Origin: Ifrita kowaldi
Taxonomy: Eukaryota > Chordata > Aves > Passeriformes > Cinclosomatidae
Length of the DNA: 64,000 nt
Direction: 5' to 3'
NCBI GenBank assembly: GCA_013398055.1
Contig: VZRS01014440.1
Coordinates: 248,001 to 312,000 of the forward strand
The notes below the pieces were generated by a model. The model had not been told where the DNA came from and did not search any database. It saw nothing but the letters and a program-made list of their open reading frames with translations. A program made the translations under genes and the position numbers. Shown one piece after another: positions 1 through 12,606 of the stretch (position 1 is the first letter of the stretch; the number at the start of each line of letters is the position of its first letter).

Positions 1-3000
1 AGACTGACAGCAGTGATTCTTGCCAGCACATTTTTCATTCACAACATGTGGTATCTTCACAACACACACGTGTACATCTCATGCTTCACTGGCTTAAATA
101 ATTTTTGTCTTTTTTACCATTTGGCAGTAATGTACAATGTCTACCCTCAGAAGTCCCCACAGGCCTGGAAGAAAATCTTTAGCCGGATGGCAAACTCCGT
201 GGGTAGCAGACAAGCAGTTGCAGTGAAAAGGAGGTTTCTAGAAGGCTGCCAGCAAAATAACACTGAAGCTTCTTCCTCTGCATGTGCTTAGATTTGCTTC
301 CCACAAGGCAGTACAAGCAGTGGTGGAGTGGGCTGGATTAAGAATGAGCAACAGTGAGTCACTAATCATTGTCAATTCACTGATAATCACCAGAGCACCA
401 CTCCACAATGACAACCTGGCACTGCCATTGATGTCTTGCTGTTGTTGAGGGGATCCTTCACAGGACTGCAAGCAGCTTTACTGCAAAAATCAGGTAGCTG
501 CATAGTAAGATTAAAAAAAAGACTGGTACTTTTTCTAGCCAAATACAATTCAATTATAGTGAGTTCACTTTGTGTGCCATTGCTAAAGGAAGGAACAGTC
601 TGCAATGTGACATATTCTGTATCCTACTTAGCAGCCTAAGATTTCTGGTTAGTCTTCCCTTTTGATATTTTTGCTGTTGTTTACTCTGGTTTTACAGTAA
701 GTGCATGATGAATATACCCCCCAATTAAGTACTTTTTAATTGCCCCACAAAAAATTAACCACTCTTTTAAAAACATTTTCCTGGAATCCTAGCCTTTATC
801 CATTCTGAATTTAACATAAACACCAGTATCTCTGATGTCATCTTCTAAACAGTGTCAGACTGGGGCAATGCTTTAGTGAGAAACTTCCAAGAAAAATCTG
901 AGCTCTGCAGTGACTCATTCTCTTCCCTCTGACTCAGTGCTAGATTGCTCTCCTAAGATGCTCTCCTGGAGGTGTTATCTTTCAGATGAGATAAAAAAAC
1001 TCGGAATCTGACCACATACAGGAATTTTTTTAAACAGGGGGAGGAGATGTATGCTGCATTTTGCTATATATCCCCCATATCCCAACGGAAATTAACTCAG
1101 AAACTGTCTGGAGTGGATAAGACAGTAACACTCCCACCTCAGATGTTTGTTCCCACTCTCCCGTTGGAGGGTTAGAGGACAGAGGGATAGCTCACATACT
1201 GCTTAATCTCCTTCAGCCAGAGGCAATTTTAAAAAACAAGAGTAGGTGATTGTTAGCTATTCCAGCTTCCTTCGGGTGAGTCAGATAGGGAGAGAATTCA
1301 CAAGTCCTCCCACAAAGAGATACCGGGGCAGGATGACCCCCAGTGCTACTGAGCACTGATAATGGTGCAGAACAGTGATGTGAGAGAGGTGTGGGAATGA
1401 ATGTCACTCTGGAGTTTCCTGGATGTATCCCAGAGGAGAGTTTCTACTATTTTTGATTTCTTTATGATAGTACGTCATACCATTCACATAATTTCTTTCC
1501 ACAGGCAATCAGTGAGTGAGGAGTTGCCTGATCAGCAAAATCATGATAACTAAAGAGATTTCATTTTTACCTTCTCAACCCGTATGCCTTTCTTCCTTAC
1601 CATTTCTAATTTGCCTTTTACCCAAGCCCTCACAAAGTATCTTGCTACAAGCTTAAGTCTTCCCGACCCGACCTAATGAGCCAGATCACAAAACATCAAT
1701 GAGCTGCAGTTCAATGAAGATTCCATTCCATGGTCCCAGATATTTTCCTTAAAAAAAAAAAAAATATCACAACCAACCTTTTCTCTTCCACCATCCCAGA
1801 GAAACTGAATAAACCTCCAGCCCTCAGAATTATGGAAAAAAAACCTCATGGTCATTTTAGAAGTCAGCTGATAAACTGATACCTTTAATTGCTGCTAATA
1901 GGCTGAAAAAAAAAAAAAACCACTCTGAAAATGGAATTAGCTACTCAAGCTGTGACAATAGGTGATGATGATGATAATGTCTTGACTTTTCAGTCTGTGT
2001 TTGCTAATCATTGTACATGCATGTGGGGGAAAAAAAAAGAAAAAAAGAAAAAAACAAACCCCACAGGTGTGCACAGGTTCTACCACTTCCCAGAATTTTT
2101 CTGCTTGGGCAAGCATTACTATTTTCCTTTACCGCCTCAAAATGTTACCCAGGACAGCACTGCAAGAGGAGAGCCTGGTTCATGGGCGCTGCAGCACCCT
2201 AGAGAAGGGAACAGTGCTGACGAATCCCCTTCCCCATCAGTGCCTCAGGGATCAGTCTCTGCCCTACTGAAAAGCAGCCAGAGTATCTATTCACCCTGCT
2301 GCGTGTGACTCCTCAAACAGGCAGAAAAGAAAGAACAAGCAGAGTTTGGCAGGGTAACCTTGCCATTTGCACCTCTCCCTGCTCAAACTTAGTAACTATG
2401 AATGCTGCATTTCTGCAGTGAGTAATGAAGACTGTGCTGTACACGATGATTCATTTCTTAAGTCTGCCTGCAGCTTTGAAGTCTTTCATTACCTATGTAA
2501 TATGCATTCAACAGATTAGCTAAATGATCTAAGCATTATATAATTAATCAGCAGAGTGCAGGATACCCCATCTGACATTTAGTTGGGAGCATTGAGGTGC
2601 TTGTACTTTATGGCCCCGTACAGGCAACTCAAAGCAAATATTCGCTAAGTGAATAAAACACCTTGCCTAATTAAAACAGCTCTGGTAGAACTCCTAATGT
2701 ATCACATTGCATCAGTCTGATGTCAGGCACAAGGCTAATGTGATGTAATGGTATGCCACAGAACACCTTAGGTGCAAAATAATTAATTGTATCCAAGGCA
2801 AATAATAGGAATACTTTCAGATAAATACAGCTACACTGTGTGGGTAGGCAGAGCCCTTTTCCAGTTCTGCATTAAAGCAAGCTACTAGCAGCTTCACTGG
2901 TCTCCAAGGAGCCTGGGGGAAAAGTGTTTCTCTCATCTGCCTCCAGTTTTTCTAAGTACAATTTTATGAATAATAGCCTTTTAGGTTTTATGAAAAAGAT

Positions 3001-5397
3001 TGGTTCAGACTGATTCAGAAAGCAAATATGTTTATGTTCTTGTTCATGGAATCTCTTTTCTTTGAATAAAAAAAATCTTAAAATAATTGCAAAATGTAAA
3101 GATTTACAGACTAGAAAGGTATACATAATTCTTTAACTATTGAAACAAGTATTTTGGGCTTGTCTGTCCCCTCTGAGACTCTTCTGAGAATTTGACCCAT
3201 AATTTAATTCCCACCAACATTCCCATAGTGGTTTTTTTTTTCTGTCATAGACATACAAAATAGTAATAATTCCTCTCCTGCATTAGTTTTGTGAGGCTTA
3301 ACACGACCTCTAAATATATATATATATATATGTATGTATACATAATCCTTAATATTCACTATTATTTTAGATTCAGGCATCTTTGAGAAAGTGAAAGAGA
3401 GATTGAGAAAAAAAGAACCATGAAAGATTTACTCTTCACAAGGAGCAAGTGGCAATCAGGAATTAACTCTTCCCATAACCCTCAAGCCACATCCCACCTC
3501 CTGAGGTTAGTTATTGAAATGCCAGGAAGGCCTTTAAATAGAATTAAGTTTCTGAGGGAAGCAAATTCCTTCACGATATTTCATTCCCTTCGTTCCTAAG
3601 GGAGGCAGATGCCTGCTTATGCTACCTTCTACTAATTGCTGCTTATCACAGTCTTTCAAGTAAGTGGCAAATAAAAACTGCAGCTGGACAGATGAATGAG
3701 GAAAGAGGACTTATCCCTGAGAACACGTGGTCTGGAAGCAGGTGTTCCTCGTTTTTTTCTCGGGTCAAAGCTAGCTCATGTCAGAGACACCAGAAGCAGC
3801 ATTCAGCAGAGGTGTCAGAAAGGCCACAGGCTCAGAGCATGGATTCCCTGTGCCAGAGGGCTGGAGACCAGGCTGCCTGCTGCAGCCAAGAGAGGTGTCA
3901 GAGCATGGGGTGAGAGCTGACAGGAGTGAAATGGTGAGACCATTAAGCCAAGTCCTCTAAATTTTCCAGCCCTGCCCTGTTCCTTGTTGTGCTGCAGACC
4001 CTGCTCTGACTGTCCTTCCCATTACACAGAAATTTTCAGTTTTGCCTCTAACTCAGAAGCTGTGACTCAGCTCTGGTCCAAGCCTGGCACACACAGAAGG
4101 AGCAATTTGTGCATATTGAGTGAGGCCTTTCAAAAGGTGCATCTTCTTCAATCCTTACAGACCTGACACTGAAAAATAGGGCTGAGTTGACTAAATGCAA
4201 ATATCTATAATGTGAACATCCCCATCTGAGCTTATAGGCTAAATAGGCTTTAGAGTTAAAGAAGGAGAAACAGGCACTTACAGGGCATAATCTCTCTTGT
4301 CTGAAAGGAAATGGCTAAAATAGGGCAGTTCTTTTCGTTGACTGTAAAAGGAGTAGAATAACTTGGTCAAAGGAGATATCTACAGCGTGTTTACAGTTAG
4401 GTGAGATGTCTCATATCTCCATCTAATAAAGAAAGATAGCAGAGCAGCATTGATTTTAGTTGCAAAAATCATCCACACTTACATTCCCTTTCCATGTGAA
4501 TGAGTATTCTAGCATTTCAAATTTATGTGTTTCTTTAATGGTATTGCCCAGGATAAATCTTTCCACAAAAAATTCGCAGTCAGGAGAACACTATCAACCA
4601 CTGATATGAACACCAAAAAACCAAAATCTTCTCTGGCAACCGTCTCACAACCCATAAAAAACCCTTAGAAAAAGCTGTTATTGCTGTATGAAAGTAGTGT
4701 CCCATGTAAAGACAGAAAAGTAGATGCTAACAAGAATGAAAAGAAAAAAACAAACAACAATAACAACAACAAAAGCAAAAAACGCAGAAAAATTAACTAC
4801 CTTGCCTCCAGAAAGTTACATTGTAAATTTGCAGGATTCTGGTTTTTAACTATTCCTTCATGTGATATGTCATCTCAAACATTAATCTAATTGTTTGATA
4901 TGCTTCTTTTGTCATTTCTGTTATCAGTTGTGCAAGGGCACAACTTGCCACATTAGAATGACACTTTTTGCTTGGTTTCATGATAATATTTAGCTCTTGT
5001 TAAAAAGGTACATTTTGTAAGGAAAATAAGTGGGTGGTAGACTGCAGAAAGCAATGAAATAGTGGGATTGTGCTGAAGCATTTTTCATAATGAGTATTCT
5101 GGTCTCTCTTTGCTTTGTTTGTGTTGGTAGGACCTAGGAAAGACAATCTCTCATTAACAACAGGCACATTTTTACAATACTGCACTTAATTGAAATGCCT
5201 TTCTTATTATGGTAATGCCTGAGGACAAACCAAGATTTAGTCTCCGTTATATGTACAGCACTTAGTTGAAAACACTGCTCACAGTGTACAGTCCAAGTAG
5301 ACAATACAAAGGAGAGGAAAAGCATGAGGAATGTAAGCAGAGTTAGCAGCAATAGCAACATCAGGTCAGGTGGTATTTTCTTTTTCTTTTCTTTTTT
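1..5397. other. Intergenic DNA with no recognisable gene
   Basis: AT-rich single-copy-looking sequence. All open frames are short (at most about 125 codons), lack recognisable domains and overlap low-complexity tracts such as the A-rich run around 2030-2060. I see no exon with paired splice sites and no recognisable transposon. A (TA)n tract lies at 3314-3331. The stretch at 2490-2800 is rich in homeodomain-like TAATTA/ATTA cores and could be a conserved non-coding element, but that is only an impression from composition. Confidence 0.6.
3314..3331. repeat. (TA)n microsatellite
   Basis: Uninterrupted TA dinucleotides followed by a short TGTATGTATA extension. Ordinary simple repeat. Confidence 0.9.
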
Positions 5398-5431
5398 NNN
5401 NNNNNNNNNNNNNNNNNNNNNNNNNNNNNNN
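5398..5431. other. Assembly gap, 34 N
   Basis: Thirty-four undetermined bases. The left flank (about 5378-5397) is a pyrimidine-only run of T stretches separated by single C, so the gap probably hides the rest of a CT-rich microsatellite. The frames that read through the Ns on both strands are not meaningful. Confidence 0.95.
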
Positions 5432-8400
5432 ATGAAAATATGTTCAAGAACTGAAGAGACCAAGGAAATATGGCAGGTCAAGAAGGAAAAAGTGAGGATA
5501 ATAGCAGGGCAAGTTTGGATCGTAACATCTTTCAGCACAGGGCACAGCAGGACAAGGTCTCAGCAAGCCTTCAGCTTCCTTCTTCAGTTGCTCCTACTGC
5601 ACATTGCTGGTATCTAGAGTACTCTGCCTTCACATTTCCATCAGAGGCTTTACTGTCAGGGGGACCCTAATGCCGCTGATGGTGAAGGGAGGGATGGACT
5701 TGAACTGGGTAACCCTTCCACATCTAATGGAGTGGTTGCTGCTTTAATTGTTTCTGAGCAACTCCAGCAGGTTAAACATACCTATTTAACCAGGTGCCTG
5801 TTGGCAGGTTCAAGTACTTTAGCAAGCATAAATTAGCATAGCCTTACTGACATTAACAAGATGGGACTGATTTACAGTCACTAAGAAGCCTCAGCTTTGT
5901 ATCCAAGTAGCCAGTAACACTCCTGAACCTTTCCATAGGAAAAGAAAGCTTCTCTGCAGGAACTCCTTCAGACAACATTTGTCAGGAAAGAATCGTTTTG
6001 AATGTTTAAAAGTCTAATTTGTTGTTCAGGGCTGCAGGGAAGAATGATTAAGCAAGGAGATGTACAGCATTTTTAAAATCCTCATTGTTCTGTTGGCTCA
6101 CTTTGTATAAAATATGTAGGTGATGGAGTTACAATATCTTCATTGTCATGTGGGTTTGAATTAAAGATATTTCAAATTTTTTGCCAACAAATGGCTCTTT
6201 TTTCATAATTTTCGTGAACACACTAAAAACAATAGCAATTCCTGTCCCTCCACTCACCCTCTCACCATACATTTAGCACAGAGAAGAGCTGCAGCATGTC
6301 TCTGCCCGTGTGCTTATTCCAACAGATGAAGTGTAATAACAGGCCAGTTGCACAGCAAATTTACTATTGCCAGGATAAATGCAATGCTTTCAGAACCATC
6401 GGATGGTGAGGCTCAACGAGCAAGCCATCTATTGCTACAGTACGAGGGGATTTGTACAAACACTCCTATGCTCACCTGCAGGAGCCTCCCAATGTGGACT
6501 AGGCAGCAATGTCTCTGGAAGGAGAAAAACACTATCAGATAAGGATTCCCTTCTTGCATTTTGCACAGGTATGAAGGTGTCTTAATTCTGCATTATCATA
6601 AAAACAAAGGAAGAATAAGGCTTCCCGGATTTATGGCTAAGACTATTAGCTTATTGTTTCCACTAACTAGTGGACAACGTGTGCCAGTAAACAGTGGTCT
6701 TTGTTCTTTCTTAGCAGCAAAACCAAATATTCAGAGCAGTCCCATACAGATACTACATTTCATAAACAATCATGGCAACTTATTAAAAAAAGACACTTAA
6801 TCCCTTACTGTTGGTGCTGTGAACCAAATAAAAAGCAACGCGTGGAGACATTAAAGATTAAAACCTCAAACATTCAAGGAGTTAGAAGGCAGAATGGTGA
6901 TCCCCGAGAGTGGATAGCAAAGAAAGAGGCTAGGGGGGCACGAAGCACGTGTTTTCCTACTCACCCTCACGAGTTTGTGTGCATGTGTATGCCACTTAGT
7001 AGTTTGCAAGTCCCAGAGATAAGCTAAAGCCAGGACATTTTAGAATCTACTGCTATTATTGTGTCATTGCTATTTATTTGACAGTCACAGCAGTTTCCTA
7101 TCTCTTTGTAAATTAGTAGTTAGCATCTGAAAAACTCTTGAACACTGAGTCTGAGTGTCTGCATGATTCTGAAGAGACAGGAACAGCACTGTCATTGACA
7201 GACTCTGGTTCCTCTTTATTCATTCCTGGGAGCCAATGGATTCCTGTGGTTACGGATAGGAGAGGTTAGCATTAAAATTATGGCAGCCACTGTGTATGTC
7301 AGAGCCCACCTTGTGCCTCTGTACTGCCGGTTATCAGCTAGCCTATAATCATTTGGCACTTTTATCACAGCAGACATGAGTTCCTTTCACTTTGGAGTCC
7401 CTTCAAGTTATCTAAGGGTGCTCGGTGCTACGCATGCACATGTGCTTCTCGGTCTCACACAGCTTCAGTTTTATCTCTGGTACTTGGAGACACATTTTAT
7501 ATGTGAGCACAAAAGGGATCAGAGCAGCCCTGCAAGTGAAGCACAAAATTCAGTGGTTCACACATACCTCAAGCACATTGCTGCTCGGAGGTCTTGGCAG
7601 CCAGCTGGCTCCTTCCACGGCAGTCCCACATCACGCAGCTGCCTTCGCTCCTGACATCTGCCATTCAGAACTTGTCTTATCTCACTTGTGTGAGCTTGGC
7701 CAGCCACTGCAGAGTCTTAGCCAAGAGTGCTGCTTGAGAAAAGACACTCATGTTAATAGGATATTCATGCAGGAATAAATGAAATTCTTTTACTGGACCT
7801 TCATCATTAAACAAGGTCTATGCAAACATGGCATTTCATGGCCTGTAACAAAGTAGATGCATGAGCATTTTGGTTTGTGGTCAGGAGCCTAAAGTAGTGT
7901 TGGAAAGCACAATCAGTTCACTGGATGGTTTTGCAAAATATTCCCTTGTTGATTTACTTACAAAAAAAGAAAAGGGAGAGTTTCTTTTCAACTTCCATCC
8001 CTTTAATCCCTGCCACTTTCTCTGTAATGATGAGCATTTTATACATATATGTAAAATATATAATTTCTTTCTTCCTACATATAGAATAAATTATTCTTGT
8101 ATGTTTGTACTTCCTAAAGGATATTTTTACATATTTTAGGACACTTCTGCAGTTAAGACTCCTGAACCATATAGAATTTATTGCCAGAGACCTGTAAATG
8201 GTCAGTCAGTACTCACTCGACTGCATCTAGAATGCAAGGTGTTTGTGATTTCTTGCTTCAGCCATTGCATTATTTGAAATTTTTACAGCCCACATTAGTC
8301 AAACAAAACTGTGTACCCATACAGTTTGAAATTAAAGGGGGAGCTGTATTTAAGGCTGCCATTATTTTATCTGATTGGGATAAACCATGGAAACTTCTTA

Positions 8401-10254
8401 TCTCTATATATCAATGTTCTCCAGTAGACTGATAACATTATACAGCCACAACAAACTGGCAAGTAGCAGTAAAGGAGAAGACTGACAATTTATATCAGCC
8501 CACAATATTTTGGTTCATTAGAGGATCCTTGACTACACAGTCCTGAGTGATATATTTTGAAGAATCATTTTATCCATCTGCTCATCACCTTTTTTTTAAG
8601 GTGTTCATTGAGGGGAAAATAGCTTTCAGTGACCTGAAACATTATAAGCAGAGTTCTCAGCTATCACTTTGCTAACTGCAAAGGGAAAGTACTTATCTCC
8701 TAGGTTATTCCAGGCTATCCCAGGCAGGTGAATTGTGATTACAGTTCAGACAATTCCATGACATTATTAACAATGATGTCTCTGTATCTAGAAGGCCTCG
8801 GTCTTTCCTATGTGAAGTGATCTACCCCGATGAAGTGTCAACCCATGGTCTTCCTTACCCTCCACATCCATCTTGTCTGGAAGAGTGTCAGGGTTACCTG
8901 TACTTCATGTGAGAATCACAAAAGCAGTTTCCTATTACCTCTTTCACTACAAAAAATTCTAACACCACGTGGTTAGACCTTAATTATTTGCTACTCCAAG
9001 TGCTTGATGCCTGTGCATGAAGTCCAGTATAGGATATAGGACAAAATTTCAGTAAGATGCCTAGTAGATATCTAAAATCTACTTTACTGCCAGCTTTCAG
9101 TGTCGCAGGTTGTCATTTAGTTGTAGTAAGGACTAGGAAATTCCTTGTTGCCAAAACCAAGTTTGATTTGTTCATTCATTTTATAGCAGTGCCTATCTTT
9201 TGGAACAAGCTGCGTAGCACTGCAAACTGACAAAGCCAGCAAAGATCTCTAGCTTCAAAGCCAGCTAATGAAGGAAGAAAAGTATGGTTTAGAAAGGAAC
9301 TTAGTCTGGATAAAGTCTAGGAAAGTTTGTAACCTTCCACATCTACCATCCTCCTTAATGCTTAGCTTATCTTCTGACTTGATTACATATGGATCCATGA
9401 TCTACAGGTTTTAGCTCCTGGACTGACTGTCAGGGATTGCAATTTTGGTTTGCAGACATTAAGCCAAAAGGTATATTAGTAATTTTGGCTTTCAAAGTGT
9501 GTGCTTTATCAGAAATACAGTTTGATTGACTGATTACAATACCGTCATCACATAAACTCATGAAAATAAGATTCCCAAGATTTCGCTTCATGTCCCTGGA
9601 GTTCTTCAGCAGGCTCTTAGTGGCCCAAAATCCAAGTCTGATTTGCATAAATTACAGTAAAATGAAGATAATTTAATTCCAATAAGATTATAAAAGACAT
9701 GTTTCTAAATCCAGCATCCATCTGACATCCATCCTTGACTATAAGTCTCAGGTATGCAACAGGTACTAAGAGCATTGGTGCACCACTGGTCTCACCTTGG
9801 AAGGAGAAATGAACAAGTCATTTTTTAGACCTAGACAGGAAGCTTTTGGACCATTCCTCATGAAAGCACCCAGTTAATGCTATCTAATCTTCAAATGGTA
9901 CAAGAAAATTCTTCCAGACACTTGGTGTTGGTTAAATGACTCCTTTCTTTTAGCTGTACTTAAATTTTATTTACGGACTAAGACCTCAAAAGGTAACCAT
10001 TCCCTAGTCACTCTAGATGAGCACAAATGTTGAAATCCTGGCATATCATTCAACAACTGCAACATTAAATATATTACATTCCATATTTATAGAAAAGGAC
10101 AATCACACAGACCTCTTTTGTAAAATGCTTTGAGGACAACTTTGTATAAGTATCAGGTATTATGTTTTTAGTAATAGATAACCTGTATAACAGGTAATCA
10201 CATGAAACAGAATAAATTATTCTTTTCATTAGACCACCTCAGTGAAAAACATGA
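5432..10254. other. Intergenic DNA with no recognisable gene
   Basis: AT-rich sequence with only short, unrelated open frames on both strands. No transposon, RNA gene or exon was recognised. Confidence 0.6.
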
Positions 10255-10256
10255 CA

Positions 10257-10802
10257 AACCACATGGTGATGACACACCGATGTTTTAGTTGTTGCCCGGT
10301 AGTGCTCACCCTAAGTCAAGGACTTTTCAGTTTCCCGTGCTCTCACAATGAGCAGGTGCATAAGATGCCAGGAGAGATCATGGTCAGAACAGCTGGCCTG
10401 AACTAGCCAGAGGGATATTCCATACCACAGAACATCATACTCAGTATATAAACTGTGGGGAGTTGGCAGGAGGGGCCGATCACTGCTCTGGGACTGGCTG
10501 GGTATCAGTCAGCAGGCAGTGAGAAATTGTACTGTGCATCATTTGTTTTTCTTGGGGTTTATTCCTCTCTTTTTGTTATCTCCCTTTTCATTACTATTAT
10601 TACTAGTATTATTTTTGTTGTTATTATCATTATTATCAGTATTAGTATTATTTGTATATATAGTTTTATTTAAATATTTAAGCTGTTTTTAACTCACAGA
10701 TTTTATCTTTTCCCAGTTCTCCTCCCCATCCCATTGTGAGGTAGAGGAGTGAGCAAACAGCTGTGCAGTACTTGGTTGCCAGCTGGAGTTAAGCCATGAC
10801 AC
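10257..10802 (+). mobile_element. Divergent solo LTR of an avian ERVL-like endogenous retrovirus
   Basis: The order of segments matches the common avian ERVL-type LTR in sense orientation: a diverged 5' part with a GATGTTTTAG-like segment (about 10280), the AGGGATATTCCATACCA segment (10411-10427), a TATA box (TATATAAAC, 10445-10453), a U5-like TCTCCTCCCCATCCCA segment (about 10719) and the terminal GCCAGCTGGAGTTAAGCCATGACA. No gag or pol sequence flanks it, so it is a solo LTR left by recombination. The middle is expanded by an ATT-rich stretch (about 10577-10670), and the open frame there is just this repeat. The outer limits are approximate because the 5' end is diverged and no target-site duplication was resolved. 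Family assignment is from remembered consensus, not a search. Confidence 0.75.
10444..10453 (+). promoter_or_regulatory. TATA box of the LTR promoter
   Basis: GTATATAAAC lies where the U3 promoter of this LTR type carries its TATA element, just after the AGGGATATTCC segment. Whether the old LTR is still transcribed cannot be told from sequence. Confidence 0.5.
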
Positions 10803-12185
10803 CACATTTTATTATTATGATTATAAGAAATACATAGTTTTACTGCAGAAATAATTTCTTCCATGATATTAGCCATCTCAAAAAGCACAGGGCTATTTAA
10901 ATCATCTAATCATCTTGTCATACTTTTCAAACTGAAGCATTAGTAGCTTGATCAAGGGTCTGAATGCAGCTGAGACCTTCAGCCTTGATTTAATCTGACT
11001 CCCTGCTGACATTGAATGGAAACACATAAATCTTATTAGGCTTACAGTGATTTCCTTCAATCATTAATTTAATAAAGCAGGTTGGTTTCTTTTAGTGTGC
11101 CAAAAACTGTAAAGTTCCAAAAGCTAAGTACCTTTCTATTAAGTAAACAAAGTCAGTCTGAAGGAGTATATATAGAAGTACCATACACAACACCAAGACT
11201 GGAACTTGAGGCATCATTTCCAAAAATCTGAACCTATTATGAATTTCACTTCTCGAAGGGAAATACTTGTGCATTGGCAATAAAGTCCTGTTATCATATC
11301 TGGAAAGATACTAATTTTTTATTAACCATGCAAAGTTAGGTTAGTATTAAAATATTGTCTAGCCTACACAGTTGTGTGCACCATTAGGACAGGCACACAA
11401 ATGTTTAATACTCACCTGTGATGTAGGAAATAGCAGAAGAAGTTGTGTGTTCAGTGATGCCAATTCACTCTGCTATAGTGTGGGATAGGTTTTCCCTCAG
11501 CTCAATGGCTCTGTAACTTAGAAGGTCATGTGAAGACACAAGATGCTTGCTTGACTGGAGCTGAAATTTCTTATGTTCTTTCAAACAAAAGCCAATCTTC
11601 TTACAAACACAAACATGAGGAGATAGAAAAATTATGTTCTATATCTTTTCCCCTTTAACCACAGAAGAGAGTTGCTGTGTGTGTATCTGCGACTGCTATA
11701 CCAGGTGACAAAAGAGACTGATGCCTTTCTGCTCCTTGGTCTGTTACTATAAATGATTCTATATTTGAACTTTTAACTGGAACAGTTAAAGTTAACCTAA
11801 AAATCCTTACAATTAATTATTAGAGGACTCATTTAATCCTCAGGTGAGCTTCATAAGCCCCACTGAAATCAGATGAAGTGGTATGTGCATGTCCCAGAGT
11901 AAAGCTGTATCCTTAGCTAAGTATTGCTTTTATTTTCCGGAAGAGCAGACCTACTGACAGCCAGAAGGAACAAATTCTTCACAGTTCATGACCTCAGAAA
12001 AAATGTCTGATAGATTTACCATTAAAACTTCTGACCTATTTGAATGGATGCTTTAGCAGAAGTTTTATAAAATCTGACATAAATGCCCTGAGCAGTTTTC
12101 TTCATCATGAGTTGCTGGAGCCACTGTGGATCTAAGTGGGTGAATCCTATGATGTCTAGTTAGATTAGAAGATTGTTTCCATATT
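10803..12185. other. Intergenic DNA between LTR and CR1
   Basis: AT-rich sequence with no recognisable coding or repeat content. Confidence 0.55.
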
Positions 12186-12606
12186 CTGGCTACATCAAAA
12201 GGAGCATGGCCAGCAGGTGTTTCTGCCCCTCTGTTCTGCTCTTCTGAGACCCCACCCGGAATATTGCATCCAGCTCTGGGGTGCTATACACAGGAAAGAC
12301 ATGGGCCTGTTAGATTCACAAAAATTATTAGAGGGATGCAGCCTGTCTCCTGTGAGTAAAGTCTGACAGAGTTTGGGTTGTTCAGCCTGAAGATGAGGAG
12401 ATTCCAGGGAGACCTCATTGCAGCCTTTCAATATTTACAGGGGATACACAGGAAGGATGGGTGCAGACGTTTTAGTAGGGCCTGTAGCAATAGAAGAAGG
12501 GATAATGGTTTTAAGCTAAAGGAGGGTTGATGCAGACTAGATATCAGGAAAAAACCTTATATTATGAGGGAGGTGAAACAGTGGAATGAGTTGCCCAGAG
12601 AGGTAG
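12186..12606 (+). mobile_element. CR1 LINE fragment (3' part of ORF2), degraded
   Basis: Matches the avian CR1 (chicken repeat 1) non-LTR retrotransposon in sense orientation. Recognisable consecutive blocks are CTACATCAAAAGGAGCATGG, GAGACCCCACCCGGAATA, a TCCAGCTCTGGGGTGC block, GTTGTTCAGCCTGAAGATGA, GGAGACCTCATTGCAGCCTT, a TTTTAGTAGGGCCTGT block, a GACTAGATATCAGGAAA block and GAGTTGCCCAGAGAGGTA. In intact CR1 this region encodes the end of the reverse-transcriptase ORF. Here indels and stops break the frame, and both the 5' end and the terminal 3' repeat are missing, so the copy is dead. It ends abruptly at the GAGAGGTAG segment. CR1 copies are usually 5'-truncated; loss of the 3' end implies later deletion. 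The open frame on the opposite strand (12195-12431) is a shadow. Confidence 0.92.
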
